Part shown: positions 1 to 9,187 of the stretch, in pieces | How positions within the stretch are numbered: the first letter of the stretch is position 1 | How the letters are laid out: each line of letters opens with the position of its first letter | DNA from: Verrucomicrobiota bacterium | GTDB lineage: Bacteria; Verrucomicrobiota; Verrucomicrobiia; Chthoniobacterales; JAFAMB01 | Assembly (NCBI GenBank): GCA_019247695.1 | Contig: JAFBAP010000084.1 | Coordinates: 62,001-126,000, forward strand | DNA length: 64,000 nt | Reading direction: 5' to 3' | Translations under genes and position numbers: made by a program | Notes under the pieces: model-generated | Seen by the model: only the letters and a program-made list of their open reading frames with translations | Told to the model about the DNA's origin: nothing | The model's database searches: none

Positions 1-2
1 GC

Positions 3-704
3 GTGCCCCGTACGTTTGAGTCTCTGGAGGCCGCACGCGCTGCCCTGTCTGCGGACCCCGGCGGGCGGAGATTGGTCGTCAAGCCCCGCTGGGGCGTCAG
101 CTCGATCGGACTTCACTTCGCCGAAGACGATGAGGAACTGGAACTCTCGTACCGGCTGGCCAGGAAGCAGGTCAGCCGAAGTTTGCTCGCGCAAATCAGC
201 GCGACCGATGCGCAGCGCAGCATCCTGATCCAGGAGCGGTTGGTTGGGGACGAGTACGGGCTCGATGTAATTAACAACCTCAGTGGCACCTACGTCTGTA
301 CGCTGGTCAAACGCAAGCTGAGGATGCGCGCGGGTCAGACGGATCGGGCGGTGACGGTGAGGGACGAACGACTGGAGATGATCGGCCGAGTCATCGGCGA
401 GAACCTCGGCCATGTCGGACCCTTGGACTGCGATGCTTTCGTCACGCCGCAGGGTTGCTACGTCATTGACATGAACCCTCGCATCGGCGGCGGGTATCCG
501 TTCTCCCATGTAGCCGGCGCTAACCTGCCGGCGGCGTTGGTTGCATGGGCTGATGGCCGCCGGCCTGACCCGGCATGCTTTCAAATGGAGCCAAACGTGA
601 TGGCTTCCCGGGACGACACGCTGGTGGTGATCAACCAAAAGCAGATCGTCGTACCCTGCCGGAGTAATGGAAAAGTTCTTCAGGAAGTTTCTCAAGCAGC
701 ATGA
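3..704 (+). CDS. ATP-grasp domain protein, C-terminal part (5' truncated by window edge)
   Basis: The reading frame is already open at the left edge, so only the last ~233 residues are present and the true start lies upstream. It has the ATP-grasp layout: an ATP-binding Lys in VVKPRWGVSS (K27 of the visible part), the strand-loop IQERLVG (76-82), and the metal-binding motif DMNPRIGGG (156-164). These resemble carbamoyl-phosphate-synthase-like ATP-grasp ligases, which couple a carboxylate to an amine or thiol through an acyl phosphate. The stop overlaps the next start (ATGA), implying translational coupling to the FAD oxidoreductase. Its substrate is unknown; the context is polysaccharide or amino-sugar modification. 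Confidence 0.8.
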   Translation: MPRTFESLEAARAALSADPGGRRLVVKPRWGVSSIGLHFAEDDEELELSYRLARKQVSRSLLAQISATDAQRSILIQERLVGDEYGLDVINNLSGTYVCTLVKRKLRMRAGQTDRAVTVRDERLEMIGRVIGENLGHVGPLDCDAFVTPQGCYVIDMNPRIGGGYPFSHVAGANLPAALVAWADGRRPDPACFQMEPNVMASRDDTLVVINQKQIVVPCRSNGKVLQEVSQAA

Positions 705-1918
705 AGATGACAAAATACAATAGTCTTACACACCAAGTGGTAATCGTCGGCGCCGGGCCCTATGGCCTGGCGGCAGCAGCCCATCTGCGTGCAGCACAGG
801 TGGAAACGTGCGTTTTCGGTGAGCCGATGGAGTTTTGGGAAAGCCAGATGCCGGAAGGTATGCTGCTGCGATCATCCTGGGATGCTTCGCACATCGCGGA
901 TCCTCACCGGTCGGCAACCCTGGACGCTTATTCAGCGTCGCAACATTCCGCCGTGCCGAAGCCGGTGCCGCTCGACCGGTTCGTCGGCTATGGCCGGTGG
1001 TTTCAGAACAGGGTTGTGCCTGATCTGGACCGGCGTCGGGTGGGGGGAATTGAGGTAGCCGGCAAAGGTTTCCGCGTCGTGCTGCATGACGGGGACTCCG
1101 TGCAGGCGCAGCGGGTCGTCATCGCCGCCGGCATTGCCCCGTTCGCGCGGCGACCCCCGCAATTCACCGGAATTCCCGCGGCGTTGGCTTCTCACGCTTC
1201 CGAGCATCGCGAGATGAAACGGTTTGCCGGCCGGCGGGTGATTGTGGTGGGTAGCGGCCAGAGCGCGCTCGAATCGGCGGCATTGCTTCACGAACTCGGG
1301 GCAGAAGTGGAGGTCATCGCCCGCCAGCGTCAGGTCCACTGGCTCGACCAGAGGGCTCGATGGCTGAAGAGCAAACGTAACCCGATTCGTCCGCTCCTTT
1401 ACCCAAGCACCGATGTCGGACCGCCCGGCCTGAACTGGATCGTGGCGACGCCCGATCTGTTTAGACGGTTGCCGCGCCCGTTGCAGGAGAAAATCGCATA
1501 TCGCTCGATTCGACCTGCCGGCGCGGGCTGGCTCGTGCCGCGGGTCCGAGGTGTGCGCATCACGATAGGCGCCATGGTCAGTTCGGCCACCCGGGCCGGT
1601 GACTCCATCAGGCTTGCTCTCAGCGATGGGACCAGCCGTTGTGTGGACCATGTGATGCTGGCTACCGGTTATCAGGTCGACGTTTCACGTTACCCATTCC
1701 TCAAACCCGAGTTAGTCCGGGCGCTGCGTCTAAACGACGGCTACCCGGAGCTGAGAGAAGGCTTCGAGTCAACGGTGCCCGGATTGCACTTTCTCGGTGC
1801 GCCGGCCGCCCGGTCCTTCGGCCCGCTTTGTCGGTTCGTTGCAGGTACCCCTTTTGCCGCGCGCTCGCTCACGCGCCGGATTCTGGGGACGAACGGTTTT
1901 CATCAAAACGGGTTCTAA
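701..1918 (+). CDS. FAD/NAD(P)-dependent oxidoreductase
   Basis: A 405-residue two-dinucleotide-fold flavoprotein. The N-terminal FAD motif is VIVGAGPYGL (residues 14-23). A second Rossmann motif, VVGSGQSALESA, lies near residue 180, and the flavoprotein ATG motif appears as MLATGYQVD near residue 325. This is the arrangement of flavin monooxygenase or lysine/ornithine N-hydroxylase-like enzymes. The ATG overlaps the stop of the ATP-grasp gene, so the two are probably co-translated and may act in sequence on one small molecule. The substrate cannot be told from sequence; oxidation or hydroxylation of a nucleotide-sugar or amino-acid substituent is an inference. Confidence 0.82.
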   Translation: MKMTKYNSLTHQVVIVGAGPYGLAAAAHLRAAQVETCVFGEPMEFWESQMPEGMLLRSSWDASHIADPHRSATLDAYSASQHSAVPKPVPLDRFVGYGRWFQNRVVPDLDRRRVGGIEVAGKGFRVVLHDGDSVQAQRVVIAAGIAPFARRPPQFTGIPAALASHASEHREMKRFAGRRVIVVGSGQSALESAALLHELGAEVEVIARQRQVHWLDQRARWLKSKRNPIRPLLYPSTDVGPPGLNWIVATPDLFRRLPRPLQEKIAYRSIRPAGAGWLVPRVRGVRITIGAMVSSATRAGDSIRLALSDGTSRCVDHVMLATGYQVDVSRYPFLKPELVRALRLNDGYPELREGFESTVPGLHFLGAPAARSFGPLCRFVAGTPFAARSLTRRILGTNGFHQNGF

Positions 1919-1946
1919 GATCCATGGCAAAAAGCGGGTGACCCTT

Positions 1947-2609
1947 ATGCAACGACGGCCTCAACCTGGGAAGCGGCTCTTTGATGTTGCCCTGGCGCTG
2001 CCGGCCGCAGTGCTGCTCTCGCCGCTGATGGGGATCACGGCGGTGCTCGTCGCCACCGGCGTGGGATCGCCGATTTTCTTTCGCCAGCGGCGCCCGGGCC
2101 TGCTCGGGCAGCCGTTTACAATCCTCAAATTCCGCACCATGACCAACGCACGAGACGCCGACGGCAACCTCAAGCCCGACGCTGACCGAATGCCTCCGAT
2201 CGGTCGCCTGGTGCGTGCGGCCAGCCTTGATGAGTTGCCCCAGTTGTGGAACGTGATCCGCGGCGAAATGTCGCTCGTCGGGCCGAGGCCGTTGCTGATG
2301 GAATACCTGCCTCACTATACCGCCGAGCAGAATCGCCGGCACAGCGTTCCGCCGGGGATCACCGGTTGGGCACAGGTTAACGGCAGAAACGTCACGGTCT
2401 TCAGCGCGCGCCTGAAGCTCGACCTCTGGTATGTCGATCATTGGACTCTGTGGCTCGATGTCAAAATACTGGCGAGCACCTTCGTCAAGGTGCTCCGCTC
2501 CAGCGGCTTCAAACTGGCGCAGCCCCTGGACGAAGTGGACGACATCGGGCTTCACCCGGACACGCGGAAAAAGGTGGGTGCAGCACCGGCAAACTCTCAC
2601 CCTACATAG
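1947..2609 (+). CDS. Initiating sugar-phosphate transferase (PglC/WcaJ C-terminal type)
   Basis: About 220 residues from the ATG at 1947; a longer in-frame extension runs back into the upstream gene and is rejected. The order is the small monotopic phosphoglycosyl transferase fold: a hydrophobic re-entrant helix (RLFDVALALPAAVLLSPL), a basic FFRQRRPG segment, LKFRTM, the catalytic Asp-Glu pair in SLDELPQLWN, then the VGPRPLL and GITGWAQVNGR motifs. Members transfer a sugar-1-phosphate from a UDP-sugar to undecaprenyl phosphate at the inner membrane, the first step of repeat-unit assembly. It anchors this locus as exopolysaccharide or glycan biosynthesis. Confidence 0.93.
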   Translation: MQRRPQPGKRLFDVALALPAAVLLSPLMGITAVLVATGVGSPIFFRQRRPGLLGQPFTILKFRTMTNARDADGNLKPDADRMPPIGRLVRAASLDELPQLWNVIRGEMSLVGPRPLLMEYLPHYTAEQNRRHSVPPGITGWAQVNGRNVTVFSARLKLDLWYVDHWTLWLDVKILASTFVKVLRSSGFKLAQPLDEVDDIGLHPDTRKKVGAAPANSHPT

Positions 2610-2654
2610 CCGCCGTCATCGAGGTAACCTGACACAAATAAATTCGGAATTGAA

Positions 2655-3368
2655 ATGACTAAGACAACGACGGCTGAGGAACTCTACACAACGGGTACAT
2701 ATCTGGAGCAGAACCCGCTCTGGCATACCGAGGAATCACGGTGGAAGGCGGAACACATCATGCGGATGCTCGACCGTCAAAAAATCGTTCCCGACACGAT
2801 CTGTGAAGTCGGTTGCGGGGCCGGTGAGGTGCTCAAGCAGCTTCAGCAAACGCTGGTCAACCGGTGTGACCTGCTGGGCTGCGACATCTCTCCGCAAGCC
2901 ATTGCACTCTGTAAGGCGCGGGCAAATGAGAGGCTGCATTTTTTGCTGGGAGACATCACACAAATCCCGGATCAAAACTTTGACCTGATTCTGGTACTTG
3001 ACGTGCTCGAACACATGGAAGATTACTTTTCCCTTCTGCGCAACCTCAAGGAGCGAGCCCGCTTTAAGATTTTCCAAATACCGCTCGACCTCTCGGTACA
3101 AACCGTCCTGCGCGCCACCCCCCTGATTAAAGATCGTCGACGGTACGGGCACATCCATTATTTCACTAAAGAGATCGCATTGCAGCTTCTGCAGGACCTC
3201 GGGTACCAAATTATCGACCATTTCTACACGGCCGTATCCCTTGATATTCCGTCACGCGAGCTGAAGAATCTCGTCATGAGGGTTCCCCGGCGCCTTCTTT
3301 ATTCGATGAACAGGGATCTGGCCGTCCGCCTCCTTGGCGGCTATCGGATTATGATTCTGGCCAAATAG
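2655..3368 (+). CDS. Class I SAM-dependent methyltransferase
   Basis: 237 residues with a Rossmann methyltransferase core. Motif I is CEVGCGAGEVL (about residues 48-58), the acidic end of strand 2 is LLGCDISPQAI, and motif IV is LILVLDVLEHM. It resembles UbiG/Methyltransf_11-type small-molecule methylases. Lying between a sugar transferase and an FkbM methyltransferase, it probably methylates a sugar or lipid-linked intermediate; that is inferred from position. The base composition is slightly more AT-rich than the neighbouring genes. The start is the ATG at 2655, as no convincing upstream alternative is visible. Confidence 0.85.
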   Translation: MTKTTTAEELYTTGTYLEQNPLWHTEESRWKAEHIMRMLDRQKIVPDTICEVGCGAGEVLKQLQQTLVNRCDLLGCDISPQAIALCKARANERLHFLLGDITQIPDQNFDLILVLDVLEHMEDYFSLLRNLKERARFKIFQIPLDLSVQTVLRATPLIKDRRRYGHIHYFTKEIALQLLQDLGYQIIDHFYTAVSLDIPSRELKNLVMRVPRRLLYSMNRDLAVRLLGGYRIMILAK

Positions 3369-3503
3369 GCCTCTTGCTCGATAGGAGTAGCAACTTGCAA
3401 CCGGCCCGCGTTCAGGCTTCGGATGCCGTTTCTGTTCTGTTCTGCTGTTTGTGAGCATCCGGCCTCACCATTCTAATTCCAAAGACGAGCGCTCCACGCT
3501 AAT

Positions 3504-4304
3504 ATGATAACCATGACTCAGTGTTGGGAAGGAATTGCCAATCTCGGCCTCCCTCAATTCCTGCACTTCGAACTGGAAGGCCTGCGGTCGCGCATTTCCC
3601 AGCGCCAACGGCCCATGCTCTACCGGACAAAATGCGCGAAGTACCCCCTGCGGGCGCGGCCGAAAACCAGTGATCGCTCGGTCTTTTGGCGGGTCTTCGC
3701 CTGTCGAGAGTACCTGCGCATGGGCGAACCCGCGGACCCGGGGCTCATCATCGACTGCGGCTCCAACGTCGGATACTCTTGCGCCTACTTTCTAACGCAC
3801 TTTCCCAGTAGCTACGTAATCGCCGTCGAGCCAGACGCCGGGAATTTCGATCTGCTTAAAACCAACCTGGCGCCTTATGGTAATAGATGCCGGCTGGTGA
3901 ATTCGGCCATCTGGTCAAAGCCTGCAGGACTCGTTTTTGAAGAATCGACGCTCAGCGAGAGCGAACAATGCAGACGAGTGCGCGAGGCCAGGCACGACGA
4001 GAAGCCGGCAATGATCGCCACAGACATCGGGCGGTTGTTGAAGGAATCCGGCTTTGATCGCATTTCTATACTGAAAATGGATATTGAAGGATCGGAGCTG
4101 GAGGTTTTCTCGTCCAACTACGTCGAATGGCTTGCCAGGGTGGATCACCTGCTCATCGAATTACATGGTGAGGAGTGCGCCGCCGCATTTGAAAAAGCGG
4201 TCGCATCGCAACCTTTCGTATTGTCCCAGCCCGACAAGAGCCGCTACGAGGAATTGGTTGTGTGCAGGCGGTTTTGCGCCTGCGCGGACCTGAGGACCGG
4301 CTAA
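3504..4304 (+). CDS. FkbM family methyltransferase
   Basis: 266 residues. The N-terminal ~80 residues precede the SAM-binding motif IDCGSNVGYSCAYF. This is followed by VIAVEPDAGNFDLLKTNL and the FkbM hallmark ILKMDIEGSELEVF near residue 190. FkbM-type enzymes O-methylate secondary metabolites and glycan sugars. It follows the other methyltransferase after a 135-bp gap and sits upstream of the outer-membrane barrel gene, so it fits a glycan-decoration role. The start is the first ATG (3504); MTQ at 3513 is an alternative. Confidence 0.88.
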   Translation: MITMTQCWEGIANLGLPQFLHFELEGLRSRISQRQRPMLYRTKCAKYPLRARPKTSDRSVFWRVFACREYLRMGEPADPGLIIDCGSNVGYSCAYFLTHFPSSYVIAVEPDAGNFDLLKTNLAPYGNRCRLVNSAIWSKPAGLVFEESTLSESEQCRRVREARHDEKPAMIATDIGRLLKESGFDRISILKMDIEGSELEVFSSNYVEWLARVDHLLIELHGEECAAAFEKAVASQPFVLSQPDKSRYEELVVCRRFCACADLRTG

Positions 4305-4420
4305 CGTGTGCTCTTGATCCCCGCGTTCGTCCGGCACTTGGGTTCGGATTTTACTCCATCTTGAGCAATCAGCCGCAGGGCGCCTGCCGTTTTGCCCATG
4401 AGAAGCTGCTACAGTTTTTA

Positions 4421-5899
4421 ATGACCTTCCGACGCCAGACGCACTTTCTTCTAGGGATCATCCTGTTGTCAGGTGCCGGCCATAAAACCGGTCGGGCTCA
4501 AGCGTACAACCAGAGTTTTACGCCGGTTCAGATCGAAGGTATTCCTGGCCTGAGCTTGTCGCCGATGCGCCCGCTGCCGGGATTCCAGCCCGCCCTGGCT
4601 CCGACGGTCTCGGCTCCGTTCTCTCCAGCAATAACGACGCTTGCGCCTGCACCCGTTTTCGAGGAACCGCCTTCCGTGCTTGAGCCGGCTACCCCCGAAT
4701 CAGGCGTGGTCAGCCTGGCCCCAGGGGTGGCCGAAGCGCCCGTGATCGCGCCCAATACACCTCGACCGGCGACTCAACTCCAGGTTCGCCTCGGCGGCGG
4801 CATCGAAGCAACGTACGACAGCAACATTTTTATCCAGCAGAACCACGCCAAATCGGACCTCTATTTTATCCTGGCACCGACGCTCGGCCTGGGCAGCGGG
4901 GATCTGGCCGAATCACTGGACCTGCAGCAGCAAGCGACCCTCGAGCCGCAAACTTTCGATAATGCCGACCTTATCCGCCTGCCGGCCCACCCGTTCTATT
5001 ACCTGCTGTACACTCCCAGTTACACCGCGTTTGTCGACCACACCGATCTGAACAGCTTTGATAATGACGTTGCCGGCGGCGCGCAAATCACCTTGCGGCG
5101 GTTAACCCTGGGAGCTTTTGCGCGGTTTCAAACGTTCCGGGCACCGGACATCGAAGTTGGGACTCGAACGAGGGAACAGTGGACCAGCGCCCGGGCATAC
5201 GCCCTGTACGCGTTGTCAGACAGAACTCAACTGAACGCCGACTTCTTCGTACAGAACCGAAACGTTCAAAATTTTATCAGTTCGCTGGAAGTTTGGAATG
5301 AAGACTGGATCGATTACAGGTACTCTACCAAAACCAGCGTCGGTGCGGGGATCGCCGCCGGCTTGGTGATTCCGAGTGCGGGACCGGATGAGTATTATGG
5401 ACGCATTCAGGTCCGCACGACCTGGAACGCGACCGGGAGGATTTCCGTGGCGGCAAAGGCAGGCCTTGAACTCAGAGCAGCGAGCGGAGCGGGAGCGAAA
5501 CTGCTTCCGGTCTTCGGGCTGGAAGGGCGTTACGCAATAACCAGTCGAACCTCCGCCGCCGTGTCCGTCTATCAACAGATACATGCGTCCGCGGGCGAGC
5601 AAGCGACTGTTTATGCGGGCCGGGGCTTCGACGTAAGTATCCAGGAGAAGGTCCTGGATCGATACCTGCTGGGAGCGGCGATTGGTTATACCAACATCGC
5701 TTACAATTCCTTCATGCAGGCTCCCGGCACTAGAGCGCGCAATGATAATTTCGTTTTTGTCAACGTGAGCGCCCAGACGCAATTCAACCGGTGGGTGAAT
5801 GGTCAACTCGGCCTCGAGTTCCGAAAGAATCAGTCGAGCGCCACGGGATCTTCGTTCAACGAATTTCTTGGCACATGGGCGTTGCGCCTGAAATTCTAA
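4421..5899 (+). CDS. Outer-membrane beta-barrel protein of the polysaccharide locus
   Basis: About 493 residues from the ATG at 4421; the longer frame would overlap the FkbM gene. A hydrophobic stretch (LLGIILLSGAG) ending at an Ala-Gln site near residue 27 looks like a signal peptide. A Pro/Ala-rich linker (about 45-120) precedes alternating amphipathic strands typical of a barrel, with ETYDSN-like and DYRYSTKTS strands, and a C-terminal strand ending in Phe (LRLKF), the usual BAM signal. It fits the BBP2-type barrel proteins common beside exopolysaccharide export genes. A role in polymer secretion through the outer membrane is inferred from its place just upstream of the Wza-like gene. Confidence 0.75.
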   Translation: MTFRRQTHFLLGIILLSGAGHKTGRAQAYNQSFTPVQIEGIPGLSLSPMRPLPGFQPALAPTVSAPFSPAITTLAPAPVFEEPPSVLEPATPESGVVSLAPGVAEAPVIAPNTPRPATQLQVRLGGGIEATYDSNIFIQQNHAKSDLYFILAPTLGLGSGDLAESLDLQQQATLEPQTFDNADLIRLPAHPFYYLLYTPSYTAFVDHTDLNSFDNDVAGGAQITLRRLTLGAFARFQTFRAPDIEVGTRTREQWTSARAYALYALSDRTQLNADFFVQNRNVQNFISSLEVWNEDWIDYRYSTKTSVGAGIAAGLVIPSAGPDEYYGRIQVRTTWNATGRISVAAKAGLELRAASGAGAKLLPVFGLEGRYAITSRTSAAVSVYQQIHASAGEQATVYAGRGFDVSIQEKVLDRYLLGAAIGYTNIAYNSFMQAPGTRARNDNFVFVNVSAQTQFNRWVNGQLGLEFRKNQSSATGSSFNEFLGTWALRLKF

Positions 5900-5966
5900 G
5901 GCGGGGAGTGTATTGAGGCGATCTTATCGAACCAAGGATTCCCGAACCAAGCTGACCCTTTCCGAA

Positions 5967-6656
5967 ATGAACAAAACGAATCGAGCCGTCCACATCCTTT
6001 GTTGCGTGCTATACGCAGTTTGCTTGTTACCCATCAGCCTTCGGGCGCAACAGAATACTCCTGCCGCACCGGCCCCTATATTGCCTGAGGCGCCGCCCCC
6101 AAGTGAGGTCCGGCCTCAGGCGTATCCGGTAACCCCCGCAGTCCGGTCGGCTCCCGGCAACTACCGGATCGAGCCGAACGACGTGCTCGACGTTCGGGTC
6201 TTCCGTGAACCGGATCTGACCACCACCGCGCGCGTGGCGAACGATGGGACCATCATGGTGCCATTGGCCGGCCAGGTACGGGTTGGCGGGATGTCCATAA
6301 GCCAGGCAGCCAGGGAAATTCAGGCCAGGCTGGCTGCCGGTTACCTTCCGAATCCGCAGGTCACGGTTAACATTACCCAATTCCACCATCGCCGGTTCAC
6401 CATCCTGGGGCAGGTAAACCGAAGCGGCACCTACGAGTTCCCCGATGAGGGTTCCCTCGGTTTACTGCAGGCGATCGGATTGGCCGGCGGATACACCAGC
6501 ATAGCCGATCCGTCGAAGGTCATCATCCGGCGTACCGTTCGCGGCAGGGCTACGTCCTTTCGCGTCAACGCTAAGAAGATTGCGGCCGGCAAGATAGATG
6601 AGGATGTCCAGGTTGTTCCTGGGGATGTTATCACCGTTTCTGAAGCCATCTTTTGA
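5967..6656 (+). CDS. Polysaccharide export protein, Wza-like (Poly_export + SLBB)
   Basis: About 229 residues from the ATG at 5967. That start gives a clean signal peptide (NRAVHILCCVLYAVCLLPISLRA); the longer TTG frame at 5913 does not. The polysaccharide export domain begins at YRIEPNDVLDVRVFREPDLT and continues through VANDGTIMVPLAGQVRVGGMS. The SLBB region follows (FTILGQVNRSGTYEFPDEG, LLQAIGLAGGYT). Wza-type proteins form the periplasmic/outer-membrane channel for capsule or EPS. At this length it has one SLBB domain and no long C-terminal helix, so pore formation may depend on the barrel encoded just before it. Confidence 0.92.
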   Translation: MNKTNRAVHILCCVLYAVCLLPISLRAQQNTPAAPAPILPEAPPPSEVRPQAYPVTPAVRSAPGNYRIEPNDVLDVRVFREPDLTTTARVANDGTIMVPLAGQVRVGGMSISQAAREIQARLAAGYLPNPQVTVNITQFHHRRFTILGQVNRSGTYEFPDEGSLGLLQAIGLAGGYTSIADPSKVIIRRTVRGRATSFRVNAKKIAAGKIDEDVQVVPGDVITVSEAIF

Positions 6657-6820
6657 TTGGCCGAGCACCCGTCATACCCTCGTCGTTTCGCTTCGGGCAT
6701 CAGCAGGCGCCCCCACCAGTTATCCGCCGTGAATTTCATCACTTCCACGAGTCCAGGCGATCAACGTTCCCGGCCGGATAGGTCGCTTTCTTATTGACGC
6801 ACTCCCAACTTTTCTCTTAA

Positions 6821-8113
6821 ATGAAAAAGAGCCTAAAGGAAGGGCTGTCGGTGCCCGAAGAAATCGTTGTTAACGAAGTGACGATCGTGAACGGTCCGGA
6901 GCAGGGAGCGCTGGCGGGCAAGGTTGAAAATACGGCCTTATCTCCCGACGGTTTGGGGGTTGTGCGCATGCACGAGCGTTTGGATGCTCACTTCCGGCGG
7001 TGGTTAAACCGCGGCTGCAAGAACTCCGACCTGCTCCGGTCGGCGGCGACCCTGAGTGAAGCGGAAGCTTTACGCCGGAGTTCGTCGCAATCGCTCGATG
7101 GCGCGCTTGCCGACTACCTGGAAAAGAGCCTGCAGGCGCGAAACCGGCGCCGATGGGTTTGGCGATGTACTACCCTGGCGGCCGGCGCTGTGGCCGTAGC
7201 ACTGCTGGCGACCTTTACTGGAAATGGAAGGTGGACGGCGGGCACGCAGCATCGGGGGGCGGCAGAGCTTGCCCTTGCCGGAACGCGGGGAATCGACACC
7301 GCGGCCGCCGAGCGTACCGCAGGTCAGAGCCATTCCGTCACGGGGGATGGCGCCGCTCAAGGGAGCGGAAAAGGAGCGGAGTCGCTCGCGAACGACCGCG
7401 ATGTTTCCGGATTGCCGTCAGGGGCAACTACTCCGGCCAGGGTAAACGCAGCCGGGCAAAGTGCTGAACTGGCGGCCAGCCGTCGAGATGCCCTCCAAGC
7501 CAAGCTTAAAGAGGCAGAAGAGACCATGAAACGGACCGCTGAACTGGCGGCCCGGGAACGCGACGCATTCCGAACTCAGCTGCTAACTGCGGCAGCCAAG
7601 GCCCGACACGATGCCGAGGCCGCGGCTAACGAACAGAATGGTCTTCGAAGCCAGTTGAAGGAAGCCGAGATCCGGGCCCAGCGGGCTGAAAAGAGCGCCC
7701 AACTCGCGACGGAGCAGCGGGATGCGCTTCAAAGCCAGTTGCGGGAAGCGGAAAGCAGGGCGGATGCCGCCCGGAAACGCGCAGAGTTAGTCGCGAGCCA
7801 ATCTGACGCCCTGCAAACCCGTTTGACGGACCTGGAAACGAAGGCGCATCTGGCCCAGGAAAACCTCGAGCGCGTAACCAGCCAGCGCGATTCCCTGCAG
7901 GCGCGGCTTGAGGAGGCACAGGCTGCGGCGGCCGTGCAGGAGAAGCCTAACGGCAGACCCCCATCACGCACCGCGCTCCTGCCTCAGAACGGCCTCTCGA
8001 ATGGCTTGACGACGGTGCCGTCCGACCCCGAACGAATCCAACCGCCCAGTTCGGGCGTGATACCGTTTTCGGACCAAACTAACCCTGACACTCACCTTAA
8101 ACGCCGCGAGTGA
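6821..8113 (+). CDS. Membrane-anchored coiled-coil protein of unknown function
   Basis: 430 residues. A ~105-residue cytosolic part ends in a basic patch (RNRRRW), one transmembrane helix follows (CTTLAAGAVAVALLATF, about 117-133), and then a long periplasmic helical region. Residues ~215-375 are a coiled coil built on a degenerate ~28-residue repeat around A-L-A-x-x-x-R-D-A-L-Q-x-Q-L-K-E-A-E. The C-terminal 50 residues are Pro/Ser-rich. There is no Walker or tyrosine-rich tail, so it is not a Wzc kinase. Its position after the Wza-like gene suggests the topology of a chain-length co-polymerase (one helix plus periplasmic coiled coil), but the family is not recognised. Confidence 0.6.
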   Translation: MKKSLKEGLSVPEEIVVNEVTIVNGPEQGALAGKVENTALSPDGLGVVRMHERLDAHFRRWLNRGCKNSDLLRSAATLSEAEALRRSSSQSLDGALADYLEKSLQARNRRRWVWRCTTLAAGAVAVALLATFTGNGRWTAGTQHRGAAELALAGTRGIDTAAAERTAGQSHSVTGDGAAQGSGKGAESLANDRDVSGLPSGATTPARVNAAGQSAELAASRRDALQAKLKEAEETMKRTAELAARERDAFRTQLLTAAAKARHDAEAAANEQNGLRSQLKEAEIRAQRAEKSAQLATEQRDALQSQLREAESRADAARKRAELVASQSDALQTRLTDLETKAHLAQENLERVTSQRDSLQARLEEAQAAAAVQEKPNGRPPSRTALLPQNGLSNGLTTVPSDPERIQPPSSGVIPFSDQTNPDTHLKRRE

Positions 8114-8247
8114 CGGTTCTCAGGACCGGTCCGGTTGCAACTCTGCGCCGACTGGCTGGCATGCGGCTCCCGTTGCGGCGGCGCGCAAAGGCGCCGCCTA
8201 TATCCCGGCGTCACTTAACTTCGGATGCACACGGCTGTTCCGAGCCA

Positions 8248-9117
8248 ATGAAGCAAAAAGAACTGGGAAAGACGGGGATCCTGTTGCCCGAAATCGGACT
8301 GGGAACCTGGCAGTACCTTGGTGGTGTGAAGCCGATCAGGGAGGCGATCGCACGAGGCGCCTTTTTGATCGACACAGCCGAGTCTTACGGCTCCGAAGAG
8401 ACCGTCGGTGAGGCAGTGAGGCACATCAGGGATAGCGTTTTCATTGCGACTAAAGTCTTGCCGAAACATTTCCGGTGCTCTGATCTGTTGAGAGCAGCGG
8501 ATCAGAGTCTGAAGCGATTAAGGACCGACCATATTGATTTATACCAGCTCCACTGGCCGAATCGGGTCGTGCCCATCGAGGACACCATGGCAGCCATGCA
8601 GGGCTTGTTGGAGAAGGGCAAAGTCCGATTCATCGGCGTCAGCAATTTCGGCGTTGCTGAACTCCAAAAGGCGCAGGCGGCCCTGCCGAGGCATCGCATC
8701 GTCTCCAACCAGGTAACTTACAGCCTTGTGGAGAGGAGCGCGGAGGTGGACCTTTTGCCGTACTGCCGTGCGAATAATATCACCCTAATCGCCTACAGCC
8801 CCCTGGCCCGGGGTATAGACCAGATCAAGGCGAAAGATCCGCGCGGCATCCTGAGCAGGGTGGCGCTTCAGACGGGCAAAACGGAAGCCCAGGTAGCTTT
8901 GAACTGGTGCGTCTCCAGAGAGAACGTGATTGCTATACCCAAGGCATCATCGGTCGAGCACGTTATTCAGAACTGTGGCGCTTCAGGCTGGCGACTGTCG
9001 CTGGAGCAGAACAGACTTCTCGAAGACGGTATAAAATTTCGACGGCGCGGACGCGCCGAGGTCGCGTTGCGGCGTGTCGTGAGTGCTGTTCTGCAAAGGC
9101 TGGCTTACACTGCGTGA
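8248..9117 (+). CDS. Aldo/keto reductase
   Basis: 289 residues starting at MKQKELGKTG (ATG at 8248); the longer frame back to 8110 has no AKR character. AKR signatures are clear: the catalytic Asp and Tyr in LIDTAESYGSEE, Lys in FIATKVLPKH, His in DLYQLHWPN, IGVSNFG, and the cofactor-binding IAYSPLARG and VIAIPKASS. It is an NADPH-dependent carbonyl or sugar reductase, cytosolic. It follows the EPS genes on the same strand but is separated from the coiled-coil gene by ~134 bp, so a role in that pathway is only possible. The last ~25 residues are Arg-rich and atypical. Confidence 0.9.
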   Translation: MKQKELGKTGILLPEIGLGTWQYLGGVKPIREAIARGAFLIDTAESYGSEETVGEAVRHIRDSVFIATKVLPKHFRCSDLLRAADQSLKRLRTDHIDLYQLHWPNRVVPIEDTMAAMQGLLEKGKVRFIGVSNFGVAELQKAQAALPRHRIVSNQVTYSLVERSAEVDLLPYCRANNITLIAYSPLARGIDQIKAKDPRGILSRVALQTGKTEAQVALNWCVSRENVIAIPKASSVEHVIQNCGASGWRLSLEQNRLLEDGIKFRRRGRAEVALRRVVSAVLQRLAYTA

Positions 9118-9187
9118 CTGATGCTCAGTGGAGGAACCGCGGATCCGTAAGCTGCCGTGCGATTCGCCTCAACACTCGAGCCCTAAA

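Noticed and set aside
4262..4420. Longer start of the outer-membrane barrel gene
   Set aside because: It would overlap the FkbM gene and hide the signal peptide; the ATG at 4421 is better.
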